From contig JAFUJY010000088.1 in NCBI GenBank assembly GCA_017467985.1, positions 1 through 10,791 on the forward strand: DNA of 10,791 nt, written 5' to 3'. The notes beneath the pieces were generated by a model. The model was given only the letters and a program-made list of their open reading frames with translations. It was not told the origin of the DNA and did no database searches. The stretch is from Bacillota bacterium. GTDB taxonomy: Bacteria; Bacillota; Clostridia; Lachnospirales; Bianqueaceae. Each line of letters opens with the position of its first letter. Positions within the stretch are counted from its first letter, which is position 1. A program made the position numbers and the translations under genes. This document shows, piece by piece, positions 1 to 8,293 of the stretch.

Positions 1-1839
1 AATCGTTTCTTTGGAGACGTGCAGGACCTGTTAAAGGTGGATCCGGAGCATGAACTGGGCAAGCAGTATCTGCATATGCTGGCCACCCGCCGCAGAAGAT
101 TCCCCAGCAATCGTCAGGGAGCAGTACTGCCCGTTCCGGAAATGAAGGATTTGACCGAGCCATTGCCCAAGGGAATGCCCGCCTGGGCCTTCCGCCAGAT
201 TGAGTACCTGCGTCGATTTAAGAAATTGATTAATTTCTATGTGGACGAGCGTCAGATCGGCAACGGCGAGTTGGGCGGCGGCTTGTCCGATGATGGCGAC
301 TTTGTGGCCACTTGGGGACAGTTGGTGCTGATGGACAGTGACGGCGATAAGATTAAGGCCGCACTGGAAGCCAATGAAAATGCATTTGTGGAGCAGGGGC
401 TGTTTACCAATGGCTTGTGTTCCATTCAGACCGATGAACTGCACACTTCTGAAGAAGGTTTGGTCAGCCTGGCAGCTTGTCTGAATGTATCCCCCGGTAG
501 TCCCAAGTGGATGGAACTGGCCATGGAGACCGGTCGGGCTGTGGATTGGCTGACGGGCATCAACGATGCGGGTCACCGTCACATTAAGTCCACATTTTTC
601 AGTGGATCTGTGATGGCTCAGGAAGAACCCTGGGGCGGCCAGCAGGCCTGCAGCTATATTCTGCTGGGGCCGGCCTGGCAGGTGGCACAGTTCAATGGTA
701 ACCCCCATTTGCTGCGCATGATTCGGGAAATGGCCGATGCAGTAGTGGATCATTATGATGAAGAGGAGCAGCGTCCCCATTCTTATATTCGTTTCAGTGA
801 TGATGCGGAGAATCCGGCAGAAAACGGCCGTGCCATGGGCGGTGAGCGTTCGTTGATGATGCCGGCATGGAAAATGTGGGGCAAAAAAGAATATTGGGAA
901 AGCATGTATCCGGCGGATCGAGGCGGTGTCTGCATGAAGGATACCGGGCTTCCGGTACACCCCATCAAAGAGGGTACATCCAATGTCATTGATAAGGCGT
1001 TGATCGCAGAACGATACAAGAGGCTGACCCAAAAGGCAGCCCAGCGGGAGTATTATTGTACTCTGGGACATCCCTGGATTGATCGTGTATATACGGAACC
1101 GGGTTCCTTGTATTGTGACCGTCTGGCGGATCCTTCCGACGTGCTGAACCGCTGTACCTATCCCACCAACCGTATTGCCTGGAAGTTTACCAATTGGGGG
1201 GATGATGAACGGGTAGCTATCCTGTCTCCCATTATGGAAAAGGATCATGTTAAGCTGCTGGTACATAATATTTCTGACCGGGATGTTTGGGCCAATATCA
1301 TCGGTGGTGATGTGGAGCCCGGACGTTGGCTGGTGGCTCAAGGTGTGGATGTGAATGATGATGACCAGGCGGAAGAGGATATCATTACCGGAATCCGGGA
1401 GTTCGAAAGAACCGGGAGTTTCCGGGTGGTACTGCCCGCCGGCAAGACTTCGGTCATTGAGATGACTCTGCAGGAAGCAGGCATTCCCTATTGGGATCGT
1501 CCAGACCTGGGCGTTGGGGAAGAGGATGTTTTCGTGTATGATCATGGTATTAATGTGCGTATCCATTCCTTGGGTGCTGTGGACAGCCCTCAGGTGGATG
1601 TGGTATTGAAGGACGCGGACGGTAATGTGCTGAAAAAGGCGGTGCTGCCCAGTCTGCCGGCACCCACCGACCTGTGGCCCAAGTATCGTGATGTAACTTT
1701 CTTCCTGCATCATATTAAGAGCTTGAAGGGCTGTTATGTGGAAATCGACCCGGATCATAAAATTACCGAGATTACCCGAGCCAACAATATCGTAAAGCTG
1801 GACAAAATGATTCAGAAAAGAAAACCTATTTTATCATAA
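1..1839 (+). CDS. C-terminal part of a large protein, possible alpha/alpha-toroid plus beta-sandwich domains (partial, 5' end outside window)
   Basis: The frame is open from the first base, giving 612 residues before the TAA stop. A GTG at 19 is the first possible start, but no properly spaced ribosome binding site precedes it, so the gene probably begins upstream. The first roughly 330 residues are rich in Trp, Gly and helix-like segments (GELGGGLSDDGDF, TSEEGLVSLA, PWGGQQACSYILLG) and suggest an alpha/alpha-toroid fold like that of six-hairpin glycosidases or polysaccharide lyases. From about residue 400 the protein is beta-rich. The last 100 residues (VRIHSLGAVDSPQVDVVL, then VEIDPDHKI..ITRANN) resemble CARDB/Ig-like adhesion modules. 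No membrane anchor or sorting signal is visible at the C-terminus. Catalytic residues cannot be assigned. A carbohydrate-active or extracellular role is inference only. A terminator follows, and the gene does not seem to belong to the export operon downstream. Confidence 0.6.
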   Translation, partial: NRFFGDVQDLLKVDPEHELGKQYLHMLATRRRRFPSNRQGAVLPVPEMKDLTEPLPKGMPAWAFRQIEYLRRFKKLINFYVDERQIGNGELGGGLSDDGDFVATWGQLVLMDSDGDKIKAALEANENAFVEQGLFTNGLCSIQTDELHTSEEGLVSLAACLNVSPGSPKWMELAMETGRAVDWLTGINDAGHRHIKSTFFSGSVMAQEEPWGGQQACSYILLGPAWQVAQFNGNPHLLRMIREMADAVVDHYDEEEQRPHSYIRFSDDAENPAENGRAMGGERSLMMPAWKMWGKKEYWESMYPADRGGVCMKDTGLPVHPIKEGTSNVIDKALIAERYKRLTQKAAQREYYCTLGHPWIDRVYTEPGSLYCDRLADPSDVLNRCTYPTNRIAWKFTNWGDDERVAILSPIMEKDHVKLLVHNISDRDVWANIIGGDVEPGRWLVAQGVDVNDDDQAEEDIITGIREFERTGSFRVVLPAGKTSVIEMTLQEAGIPYWDRPDLGVGEEDVFVYDHGINVRIHSLGAVDSPQVDVVLKDADGNVLKKAVLPSLPAPTDLWPKYRDVTFFLHHIKSLKGCYVEIDPDHKITEITRANNIVKLDKMIQKRKPILS

Positions 1840-1860
1840 GTGTCAGAAGGAATAAAGAGT

Positions 1861-1893
1861 CCGGCATATCTGTAATAGGTATGCCGGTTTCTT
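1861..1893 (+). terminator. Rho-independent terminator after the first gene
   Basis: A perfect 8-bp stem (CCGGCATA at 1861-1868 with TATGCCGG at 1880-1887) encloses an 11-nt loop and is followed by TTTCTT. A second T-run (TTTTTTT) follows about 10 nt later. It lies 21 bp after the stop codon and separates the first gene from the export operon. The loop is rather long, so efficiency is uncertain. Confidence 0.75.
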
Positions 1894-1950
1894 ATTATCA
1901 GTTTTTTTACTGGAGAATCTTTTATACTATTTTGCGGTTTATTTTTACGA

Positions 1951-1979
1951 TTGAAAACGAACCCATAATATGATATAAT
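1951..1979 (+). promoter_or_regulatory. Sigma-A-type promoter of the six-gene export operon
   Basis: TTGAAA (1951-1956) and TATAAT (1974-1979) are separated by exactly 17 bp. TG at 1971-1972 makes an extended -10 (TGATATAAT). Transcription would start near 1986, giving a leader of about 33 nt that carries the AAGAGGAG ribosome binding site (2001-2008) of the first adaptor gene. No convincing operator palindrome overlaps the promoter. It is the only obvious promoter before 9886, so it probably drives all six genes. Confidence 0.85.
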
Positions 1980-2018
1980 ACTTTAGAAAAATAGCGGAGA
2001 AAGAGGAGTGACAAAGCG

Positions 2019-3269
2019 ATGAAGCATAATCCTTTGAGGCGGTTGTGGATACTGTTGATCGTGCCGATCTTAGTCAGCGGCTGTGGATTATTCCCGGAAG
2101 AAGAAGACTTGCCGGCAGCACCCATTATTCAGTCTTATGAGACCCAGGAGTACACCATGACCACCGTTATGCGGGGAGATTTGGAGGTTACAAGAACCGT
2201 TCGGTGTAAATATGTTCCGGCCAAGTCAGAGAGTTTATCCTTTGCATTGGGCGGGGAGTACATCGAAAACATTTACGCAGCTCAGGGTGAACTGGTAAAG
2301 GCGGGAGATGTGCTGGCTGAATTGGTGCAGGACGACCTGAAGGACAAGATTTCCGCCCAGGAATATCAGATAAGGGTGACAGAGTTAAAGATTGAACACC
2401 TGAAGGAGGACTGGGAACTGGAAGTGTCCAAGCAGGATGGTAAGCTGGGCGAGATTATGGATGAATTAGAAGAAGTTCGCCGCTTGATTGTCTTGTTGAA
2501 CCAGTGGCTGCTGCAGGGAGAAGTGGGTGAGCCCATTCAGGGAAAATCCTGGTATGTGGAGGAGGAGCCTACAGACCTGTCCATGGAAGAATTAAAAGCC
2601 ATGGAAGCAGAATTGGTGGCAGAACGGGATGCTCGCCGCAATGAGGTGAAGCTGAATGAAGAGTATGAGCAAAAGCTTCAGGATCTGGAAGATTCTTTAT
2701 ACATACAAGGGCTGTATCTGGAGGAACTGCAGCAGGCGTTAAGAGACCGGCAGATCGTGGCAGGAATCGACGGTACGGTTACCTATATGCGTAAGATTAA
2801 AGATGGACAAAAGTCGGTGGAAGGTGAGTTCTTCACGATTATTTCCGACATGACCACCACTGCCTTTACGGTAGAGGGCAATGAAGGCGCCTTTTTCCCG
2901 GTGGGAACCAAGGTTACGATTATTAAGAGCAGTACAGAGTACACTGCAGTTTCGGTGGAGGCGTCGGTATTGGGCCTGGAAGAACCCGGCGAGGGAGAGG
3001 AGCTCATTGCCTATCTGATGCTGGATCAGCCGGATCCCTCCCTGGAGAGCGGTGACACCGGCAGTATTCGTATTGTACTGGAATCCAGTCTGGATACACT
3101 ATATGTGCTGAAGGAGACCATCAAGACAGCCAATGGCCGACAGTTTGTGTATGTTTTGAATGAGGATGGTCTGAAAGTGATGCAGGATGTAACCGTGGGT
3201 ATTACCAGCGGGAAATACATTGAGATTCTCAGCGGCCTGAAAGAGGGCGACAGCGTGATTGTAAAGTAA
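2019..3269 (+). CDS. HlyD/MacA-family efflux adaptor lipoprotein with long coiled-coil hairpin (adaptor 1)
   Basis: This is a 416-residue membrane-fusion (periplasmic-adaptor-type) protein. A basic, hydrophobic signal peptide ends in the lipobox VSGC, and Cys22 would be lipidated, anchoring the protein to the outer face of the cytoplasmic membrane. A split barrel-sandwich (lipoyl-like) domain is formed by residues about 70-104 (YIENIYAAQGELVKAGDVL) and 247-278 (AGIDGTVTY). Between them lies a heptad-rich hairpin of two helices of about 60 residues each (105-166 and 188-247), joined by a tip at about 167-187 that contains GKSWYVEEEPT. A beta-barrel and a membrane-proximal domain follow (about 279-416), ending in the family-typical GLKEGDSVIVK. 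The start is fixed by AAGAGGAG 10 nt upstream. It is the first gene of the operon and lies 11 nt before adaptor 2. In MacA relatives such proteins form hexamers on a MacB-type permease and stimulate its ATPase. The substrate is unknown. Confidence 0.88.
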   Translation: MKHNPLRRLWILLIVPILVSGCGLFPEEEDLPAAPIIQSYETQEYTMTTVMRGDLEVTRTVRCKYVPAKSESLSFALGGEYIENIYAAQGELVKAGDVLAELVQDDLKDKISAQEYQIRVTELKIEHLKEDWELEVSKQDGKLGEIMDELEEVRRLIVLLNQWLLQGEVGEPIQGKSWYVEEEPTDLSMEELKAMEAELVAERDARRNEVKLNEEYEQKLQDLEDSLYIQGLYLEELQQALRDRQIVAGIDGTVTYMRKIKDGQKSVEGEFFTIISDMTTTAFTVEGNEGAFFPVGTKVTIIKSSTEYTAVSVEASVLGLEEPGEGEELIAYLMLDQPDPSLESGDTGSIRIVLESSLDTLYVLKETIKTANGRQFVYVLNEDGLKVMQDVTVGITSGKYIEILSGLKEGDSVIVK

Positions 3270-3280
3270 GGAGCAGCAAC

Positions 3281-4369
3281 ATGAAAAAAAGTATTATTTA
3301 TATAATCGTATTGATGCTTCTTTGCAGCATGCTGGGGTGTCAAAACAGCGGCAGTTCCGGGCCGGATTTGCTGGAGCCTGTGGGTGTAAAGCTGGATACA
3401 GCCGTGGCCCAGCGGGGAGATATCTATGAAACTACCATTTATAACGGTTCTGTTGTTCCCTATGTGGAAGAGCTCTCTTTTGTGGTGGATGGACGCCTGG
3501 GAGAAATCGGTGTGAAGACCGGCGATACGGTTCGCAAGGGACAGGTGCTGGCCACCTTGGACAACGAGCAAACCCTGAAGCAGATTGAAAATCTGCAGGA
3601 GGAAATCTCCCATGCCCATACCATGGGGGAATATAATGATCGTCTGGCTCAGCTGGATATTGAGATTGCGGAAGAACAGCTGGCCAAGCTGCGTGCAGAT
3701 GGTGCCCCCACCAATATGTGCCTGGAAAAGGAATTGCAGATTGAGCAGCTGGAGTTGGATTTGGAGCAGAGCCAGGAGCTGCGGGCATTGGAACTGGAAT
3801 ACAAAGAAGAACAGCTGGCCAAGCTGAAGAAGCAGATATCCAATGGGGAGATTGTGGCCCCTTTTAGTGGTCAGGTCATCTATGTCCTGGCGGCAAAAGA
3901 GGGGAGTTCCATTGGTGCATATAAGACAGTGATCGGTCTTGCGGACGAAGATCGTCTGAGTGTTTCTACGGATTATATTAATGCCACCAAGATTGACGAT
4001 GCCCAGCGGGTATATGCCCGGATTTTGGATACGGACGTGCAGCTGACCTATGTGCCCATGGACAGCAGAGAATATGTTTCCAAGGTGTTGGCCGGTGAAA
4101 CGGTGAAGTCAGAATTTATTATAGAGACTGACCTGGAAAAGTTTGAAAGCGGTCAATTTGCGGCAGTGATGCTGATTACTTCTTATAAAGAAAATGTACT
4201 GACAGTCCCGGCGAATGCGGTATATCGGGATGAAAAGGGTCGTTATGTTTATAAAATACAAGGTGATGAGCGAATTCGCTGCAGTATCACCGTGGGAATT
4301 GCCAACGATGTGGAAGTGGAGATCGTAGAAGGTCTGCAGGAAGGAGATGTGGTCTATGTTAAAGAATAA
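3281..4369 (+). CDS. HlyD/MacA-family efflux adaptor lipoprotein (adaptor 2)
   Basis: This 362-residue adaptor has a signal peptide ending in lipobox MLGC, with Cys20 as the predicted lipidated residue. The first half of the lipoyl-like domain (about 61-94: GEIGVKTGDTVRKGQVLATL) leads into a coiled-coil hairpin with helices of about 45 and 42 residues and a short tip around ADGAPTNMC (139-147). The second lipoyl half (188-215: IVAPFSGQVIYV) follows, then a beta-barrel and a membrane-proximal region with VPANAVYRD and the terminal GLQEGDVVYV signature. Both hairpin arms contain EEQLAKL. AAGGAG at 3268-3273, overlapping the upstream stop codon, sits 7 nt before the ATG. It closely matches typical MacA/YknX-type adaptors in architecture, but it is lipid-anchored and has a shorter hairpin than adaptor 1. 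It overlaps the next gene by 14 nt, indicating coupled translation. Confidence 0.88.
   Translation: MKKSIIYIIVLMLLCSMLGCQNSGSSGPDLLEPVGVKLDTAVAQRGDIYETTIYNGSVVPYVEELSFVVDGRLGEIGVKTGDTVRKGQVLATLDNEQTLKQIENLQEEISHAHTMGEYNDRLAQLDIEIAEEQLAKLRADGAPTNMCLEKELQIEQLELDLEQSQELRALELEYKEEQLAKLKKQISNGEIVAPFSGQVIYVLAAKEGSSIGAYKTVIGLADEDRLSVSTDYINATKIDDAQRVYARILDTDVQLTYVPMDSREYVSKVLAGETVKSEFIIETDLEKFESGQFAAVMLITSYKENVLTVPANAVYRDEKGRYVYKIQGDERIRCSITVGIANDVEVEIVEGLQEGDVVYVKE
3671..3826 (+). repeat. Exact 21-bp direct repeat inside adaptor 2 (3671-3691 and 3806-3826)
   Basis: The two 21-bp copies are identical at the nucleotide level, start 135 bp (45 codons) apart and lie in the same frame. Both encode EEQLAKL, one in each arm of the coiled-coil hairpin. 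They are probably a remnant of internal duplication or the result of local gene conversion. They may allow recombination that would remove 45 codons in frame. Nothing suggests a separate regulatory role. Confidence 0.7.
4341..4346 (+). promoter_or_regulatory. Ribosome binding site that decides the start of adaptor 3
   Basis: AAGGAG lies inside the end of the adaptor 2 coding region. It ends 9 nt before the ATG at 4356 but touches the in-frame ATG at 4347, which is too close to be used. The start at 4356 (MLKNKTM...) is therefore preferred, and adaptor 3 overlaps adaptor 2 by 14 nt. Confidence 0.75.
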
Positions 4370-5444
4370 AACCATGGCAATCTTTTTGCTGATCCTTTGT
4401 ATGATGTTTGCATCCTGCGGCGGCGATAAAACAGACGATACATTGATGTCCGAGGATTTGATTGTGCCGGAAGAGGCTAATTATGAGACAGTACAGGTGA
4501 CAAAGGGCGAATACAGTAAGTCCGCCCAGGGATCTGCTTCGTTAGCCTTTCCTATTTGGGCAGAATTGAGCTGGAAGGGCGGCGAAGCCCGTTTGGAGGA
4601 AGTTCTGGTGAAGAACGGCCAGAGCGTGAAAAAGGGCGATGTACTGGCGGTTTTTGAAGTAGAAGTCAGTACCGCTGAAAAGGCTGAACTGGAACTGCAG
4701 CTGCAGCGGAAAAAAGAAGCCTTTGTGGAAGGCAAAACCGAGCGCTTGGCTGCTATTAAAGAGGCTAAGGCCAATATCAGTACGCTGTCATCCTATCAGC
4801 TGAAAATTGCCCAGCTAGACCTGGAGAAAATGGAAGTTTCCTATGATCTGTATGTGTACCAGACTGAGCGAGAAATTGCTTCCTTGCAGGAACGATTGGA
4901 TACCATGAAGGAGGAAATGCGGGACAATACGATGGTGGCTCCATTTGATGGCATTGTGAAGTCTGTCGCTTCTTATCATGTGGGAGATAAAGTGAATGCC
5001 GGCGAGGTTATTGTCAGCATGTATTCAGAAGAAGTTTTTGGCCTGCGGGTGAGTGATGCGGGCAATAAGCTGCGTTACGGTATGGAAGTCACCATCGAAA
5101 CCGGAAGAAAGAATGAGAAAAAGTATTACACCGGTGTGGTTGTTGCGGCTCCCAATATTATGACATCTACCATGAGTCAGTCAGATGCATATATTCGTAT
5201 CAATGAAAACGTATCTCCCGGTGATTTTCAGAATTCTATTGTATTTTATGCTAATACAGAATATCTGGAAGATGTGCTGGTGGTGGATCGTAAAGCCACC
5301 GGTCGTGAAGACGGTAATTTGTATGTGAATATACTGGAAGATGGTGCCGTAAAGAAGCGTTATGTGGCCCAGGGACTGACCAATACCGAGGTTACCTGGA
5401 TTGTGGATGGCCTGAGTGAAGGTCAGACACTGATCGTGGAATAA
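4356..5444 (+). CDS. HlyD/MacA-family efflux adaptor lipoprotein (adaptor 3)
   Basis: This adaptor has 362 residues from the preferred ATG; a start at 4347 would add three. The signal peptide ends in lipobox FASC, with Cys21 as the lipidation site. The order of domains repeats the adaptor plan: lipoyl half one (about 68-101: EVLVKNGQSVKKGDVLAVF), a coiled-coil hairpin (about 103-189, arms of roughly 40 residues), lipoyl half two (MVAPFDGIVKSVA...VGDKVNAGEVIV, 193-220), then a beta-barrel and membrane-proximal domain ending GLSEGQTLIVE. It is clearly diverged from adaptors 1 and 2, so the three are old paralogues rather than recent copies. The permease gene follows after 12 nt with its own strong site. 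The likely role is as the third subunit type of an extracytoplasmic adaptor assembly on the permease. Stoichiometry cannot be read from sequence. Confidence 0.86.
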   Translation: MLKNKTMAIFLLILCMMFASCGGDKTDDTLMSEDLIVPEEANYETVQVTKGEYSKSAQGSASLAFPIWAELSWKGGEARLEEVLVKNGQSVKKGDVLAVFEVEVSTAEKAELELQLQRKKEAFVEGKTERLAAIKEAKANISTLSSYQLKIAQLDLEKMEVSYDLYVYQTEREIASLQERLDTMKEEMRDNTMVAPFDGIVKSVASYHVGDKVNAGEVIVSMYSEEVFGLRVSDAGNKLRYGMEVTIETGRKNEKKYYTGVVVAAPNIMTSTMSQSDAYIRINENVSPGDFQNSIVFYANTEYLEDVLVVDRKATGREDGNLYVNILEDGAVKKRYVAQGLTNTEVTWIVDGLSEGQTLIVE

Positions 5445-5456
5445 GGAGGGCTGAAC

Positions 5457-8279
5457 ATGTTTAACTTTATTTTTCAGAAGATCCTGAATAAAAAGTGGAT
5501 GGTGATCAGTCTCCTGATCGGTAATTTGCTGATGGTTGCCGTGGCTGCGGCCAACCCCATGTATTCCCAGGCGGTGCTGCAGCGGACATTGGTTCAGGAA
5601 ATGAGCGATTATCTGACCACAAAAAATAAATATCCGGGAACCATTATCGTGCGTAATAACTATTCTCCCTTTAGTAAAGAAAAGTCGCTGGAAGGCCTGC
5701 AGGCCACAGAGGACATGTTGGGAGAAATGGTGGATGAGCTGGGGGTGACCGTATTAGAAGAGGTTCGTCACCTGTATCGTAATAATGTACGGGCAGTCCA
5801 CGAAGTAAAAGTGGAAGACGGCAAGAATGAGATGATGGCGGAGATCACCAGCTATTCTAACTTTGAAGATCATATCCAGATTACCCACGGCAGAATGTAT
5901 TCTGACGAAATCAAGGATCACGTGATTGAAGTGGTTGTCAATGAACGCACCTTGGTAGAAAATAACCTGATCCTGGATGAAGTGCTGGAACTGGCAGAAC
6001 TGCCGGATGCCAACGGTGTACCCTATAAAGTAAAAATTGTGGGTATATTTGAACATAAGACAGATCAGGATCCATACTGGGTTTCCTCACCTTCTTATTG
6101 GAAAGAAGATTTTGTTATCGCTGAAAATATTTTCCGGGAGATTTTGTATAATCCGGCCAATACGGAGATGGGCTTCACGGCGGAGTGGCATACCGTTATG
6201 GATTATACTGCCATGCGGGCTGACAAAGTGGAGCAAATGCTGGAGATCGTGGAAAAGTATGAAATTATCAGTAATGACATGAAAGTGGTACATATGGGAA
6301 CTTATTTCCAGGAGACGCTGGAAGCATTCGTTCCTGTGGCTCAAAAACTGAATACCACCATTTTGGTATTGCAGGTGCCGATCTTTGTATTGTTGGCTGC
6401 CTTTATTTTCATGGTATCCCGCCAGATGCTGGAGATCGAACAAAATGAAATCTCCGTATTTAAGAGCCGTGGCGCTGCCAAAAATCAAATCATCTATATT
6501 TATCTGCTGCAAAGCTTGATTATTGCGGGCGTGGGTATTTTGGGCGGTATCCCTCTGGGCGTGCTGATCTGTAAAATTCTGGGTGCATCCAATGCATTCC
6601 TGGAGTTTGTACAGAGAACCGCTCTACCAGTGGAAGTGGGGCCCATGGCCTGGATTCTGGCGCTGGGTGCAGCGCTGTTCTCCGTTGGAACCATGGTACT
6701 GCCGGTACTGCGTTTTGCCGATGTAAATATTGTGGATCATAAACGTCGGAAGAATCGGGCTGCAAAGCGTCCCTGGTGGCAGCTAGTGTTCCTGGATGTG
6801 GTGTTACTGGGTGCAGGATTATACGGATTGTATAGTTTTAAGGGCCAGGAAGAATTTTTGGCCCAGCAGGTTCTGGAAGGGGCTTCCTTGGATCCCATGC
6901 TGTATTTCAGTTCTTCCATCTTTATGCTGGGAGCCGGTTTGTTGATTTTGCGTCTGTTGCCCTGGTTGATTAAGCTGGTCTTTGTTATTGGTAAAAAGTG
7001 GTGGCCGCCGGCTATTTATGCGTCTTTCCTGCGGATTCAGCGCAGCAACAATAATCAGGGATTCCTGGTGGTATTCTTGATTTTGACTGTAGCCATGGGT
7101 ATCTTTAATACCCAGACTGCGCGAACCATCAACGCCAATGGGGAAGAAAAAATCCGCTATGTGACCGGTGCAGATGTGGTGCTTCGGGAAAAGTGGGGGA
7201 ATAACGAGCAGCAGGTGGCTGAGGATACCACCGGAACTTTGGAATTGTCCTATGTGGAGCCGGATTTTGGTAAATATCAGCAAATGGAAGGGGTTAAGAG
7301 CGCAACCAAGGTGCAGGTGGAAACCAAAGTCTCCGTGTCCGTGGAAAAGGGTAAAATCAACAATGCGACGGTCATGGGCATCAATACCAAAGAATTTGGC
7401 GAGACCGCTTGGTTCAAAGAATCCTTGATGTCAGTCCATTGGTACAAGTACTTAAATATTATTTCGCAGAATGCGAATGCCATATTGGTATCTTCTAATT
7501 TTAAGGAGATTTATGGTTACAAGGTGGGGGATGCCTTGACCTACACCAATAATGCAGGAGATTCCACTCGTGGAATTATCTATGGTTTTGTGGATTACTG
7601 GCCGTCCTATTCGCCGGTGACCATCAGCCGGGGATCGGATGGCGTCATCAAGGAAACGGATAATTTCCTGATTGTTGCCCACCTGTCCCAGCTGCAGGCT
7701 GCCTGGGGTATCCGACCCTATCAGGTGTGGATGGACGTGGAAGGTTCCACCCAGTTCCTGTACGATTATGCCCAGGAGACGGGAACCAAGTTCACGGTCT
7801 TCAAGGATACAGCCGCTGAGATTGTGGACATGAAGAATGATCCCGTTTTCCAGGGAACCAACGGTATTTTGACCATTGGTTTTATTATCGTACTGTTGCT
7901 GTGTGCCACCGGTTTCCTGATTTACTGGATTTTGTCCATTCAGTCCAGAACACTGCAGTTCGGTATTTTCCGAGCTATGGGTATGTCTAAGAATGAAATC
8001 TGGTCCATGCTTTTGAATGAGCAGTTCTTTATCTCCGGTATGTCCATCTTGGGCGGCGTGTTGGTCGGTCGAATCGGTGCCAATTTGTATGTACCGCTGA
8101 TTCAGATTGCCTATTCCAGTGCGGATAAGGTGATTCCGCTGGAGATTGTCAGCCAGGCCAGCGACTTCCTGCGACTGGGAATCGTGATCGGTTTGATGAT
8201 TGTGATTTGTCTGGTGGTTCTGGGTGCATTGATCTCTAAGATTAAGATTGCACAGGCGCTGAAACTGGGCGAAGACTAA
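5457..8279 (+). CDS. ABC transporter permease with two MacB/FtsX-like halves (ten predicted membrane helices)
   Basis: This is a 940-residue integral membrane protein. Predicted helices lie at about 14-32, 301-320, 345-371, 398-418, 441-460, 483-511, 534-552, 803-827, 858-880 and 905-927. Large extracytoplasmic domains lie between helices 1 and 2 (about 33-300) and helices 7 and 8 (about 553-802), as in MacB periplasmic core domains. Each half carries the cytoplasmic coupling segment typical of FtsX-type permeases just after its second helix: EISVFKSRGAAKNQI (331-345) and FGIFRAMGMSKNEI (835-848). The layout resembles two four-helix MacB/LolC-type units joined by two extra helices, so one chain could replace a permease dimer. 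There is no fused ATPase domain; ATP hydrolysis is supplied by the next two genes. AAGGAGG (5443-5449) sits 7 nt before the ATG. MacB-type proteins act as mechanotransmission pumps for peptides, lipids or proteins, but the substrate here is unknown. Confidence 0.88.
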   Translation: MFNFIFQKILNKKWMVISLLIGNLLMVAVAAANPMYSQAVLQRTLVQEMSDYLTTKNKYPGTIIVRNNYSPFSKEKSLEGLQATEDMLGEMVDELGVTVLEEVRHLYRNNVRAVHEVKVEDGKNEMMAEITSYSNFEDHIQITHGRMYSDEIKDHVIEVVVNERTLVENNLILDEVLELAELPDANGVPYKVKIVGIFEHKTDQDPYWVSSPSYWKEDFVIAENIFREILYNPANTEMGFTAEWHTVMDYTAMRADKVEQMLEIVEKYEIISNDMKVVHMGTYFQETLEAFVPVAQKLNTTILVLQVPIFVLLAAFIFMVSRQMLEIEQNEISVFKSRGAAKNQIIYIYLLQSLIIAGVGILGGIPLGVLICKILGASNAFLEFVQRTALPVEVGPMAWILALGAALFSVGTMVLPVLRFADVNIVDHKRRKNRAAKRPWWQLVFLDVVLLGAGLYGLYSFKGQEEFLAQQVLEGASLDPMLYFSSSIFMLGAGLLILRLLPWLIKLVFVIGKKWWPPAIYASFLRIQRSNNNQGFLVVFLILTVAMGIFNTQTARTINANGEEKIRYVTGADVVLREKWGNNEQQVAEDTTGTLELSYVEPDFGKYQQMEGVKSATKVQVETKVSVSVEKGKINNATVMGINTKEFGETAWFKESLMSVHWYKYLNIISQNANAILVSSNFKEIYGYKVGDALTYTNNAGDSTRGIIYGFVDYWPSYSPVTISRGSDGVIKETDNFLIVAHLSQLQAAWGIRPYQVWMDVEGSTQFLYDYAQETGTKFTVFKDTAAEIVDMKNDPVFQGTNGILTIGFIIVLLLCATGFLIYWILSIQSRTLQFGIFRAMGMSKNEIWSMLLNEQFFISGMSILGGVLVGRIGANLYVPLIQIAYSSADKVIPLEIVSQASDFLRLGIVIGLMIVICLVVLGALISKIKIAQALKLGED

Positions 8280-8293
8280 AAGGGGGAGAACAT

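Noticed and set aside
31..1758. A 575-codon open frame on the minus strand opposite the first gene
   Set aside because: It is an antisense shadow of a strongly biased coding frame. Its protein is rich in His, Gln and Ile with no recognisable domain, it has no good ribosome binding site or promoter, and the plus-strand frame gives coherent domain-like sequence.
3026..3619. A 197-codon minus-strand open frame across the adaptor 1/adaptor 2 junction
   Set aside because: It lies opposite two well-supported genes, has low-complexity antisense composition and shows no motif.
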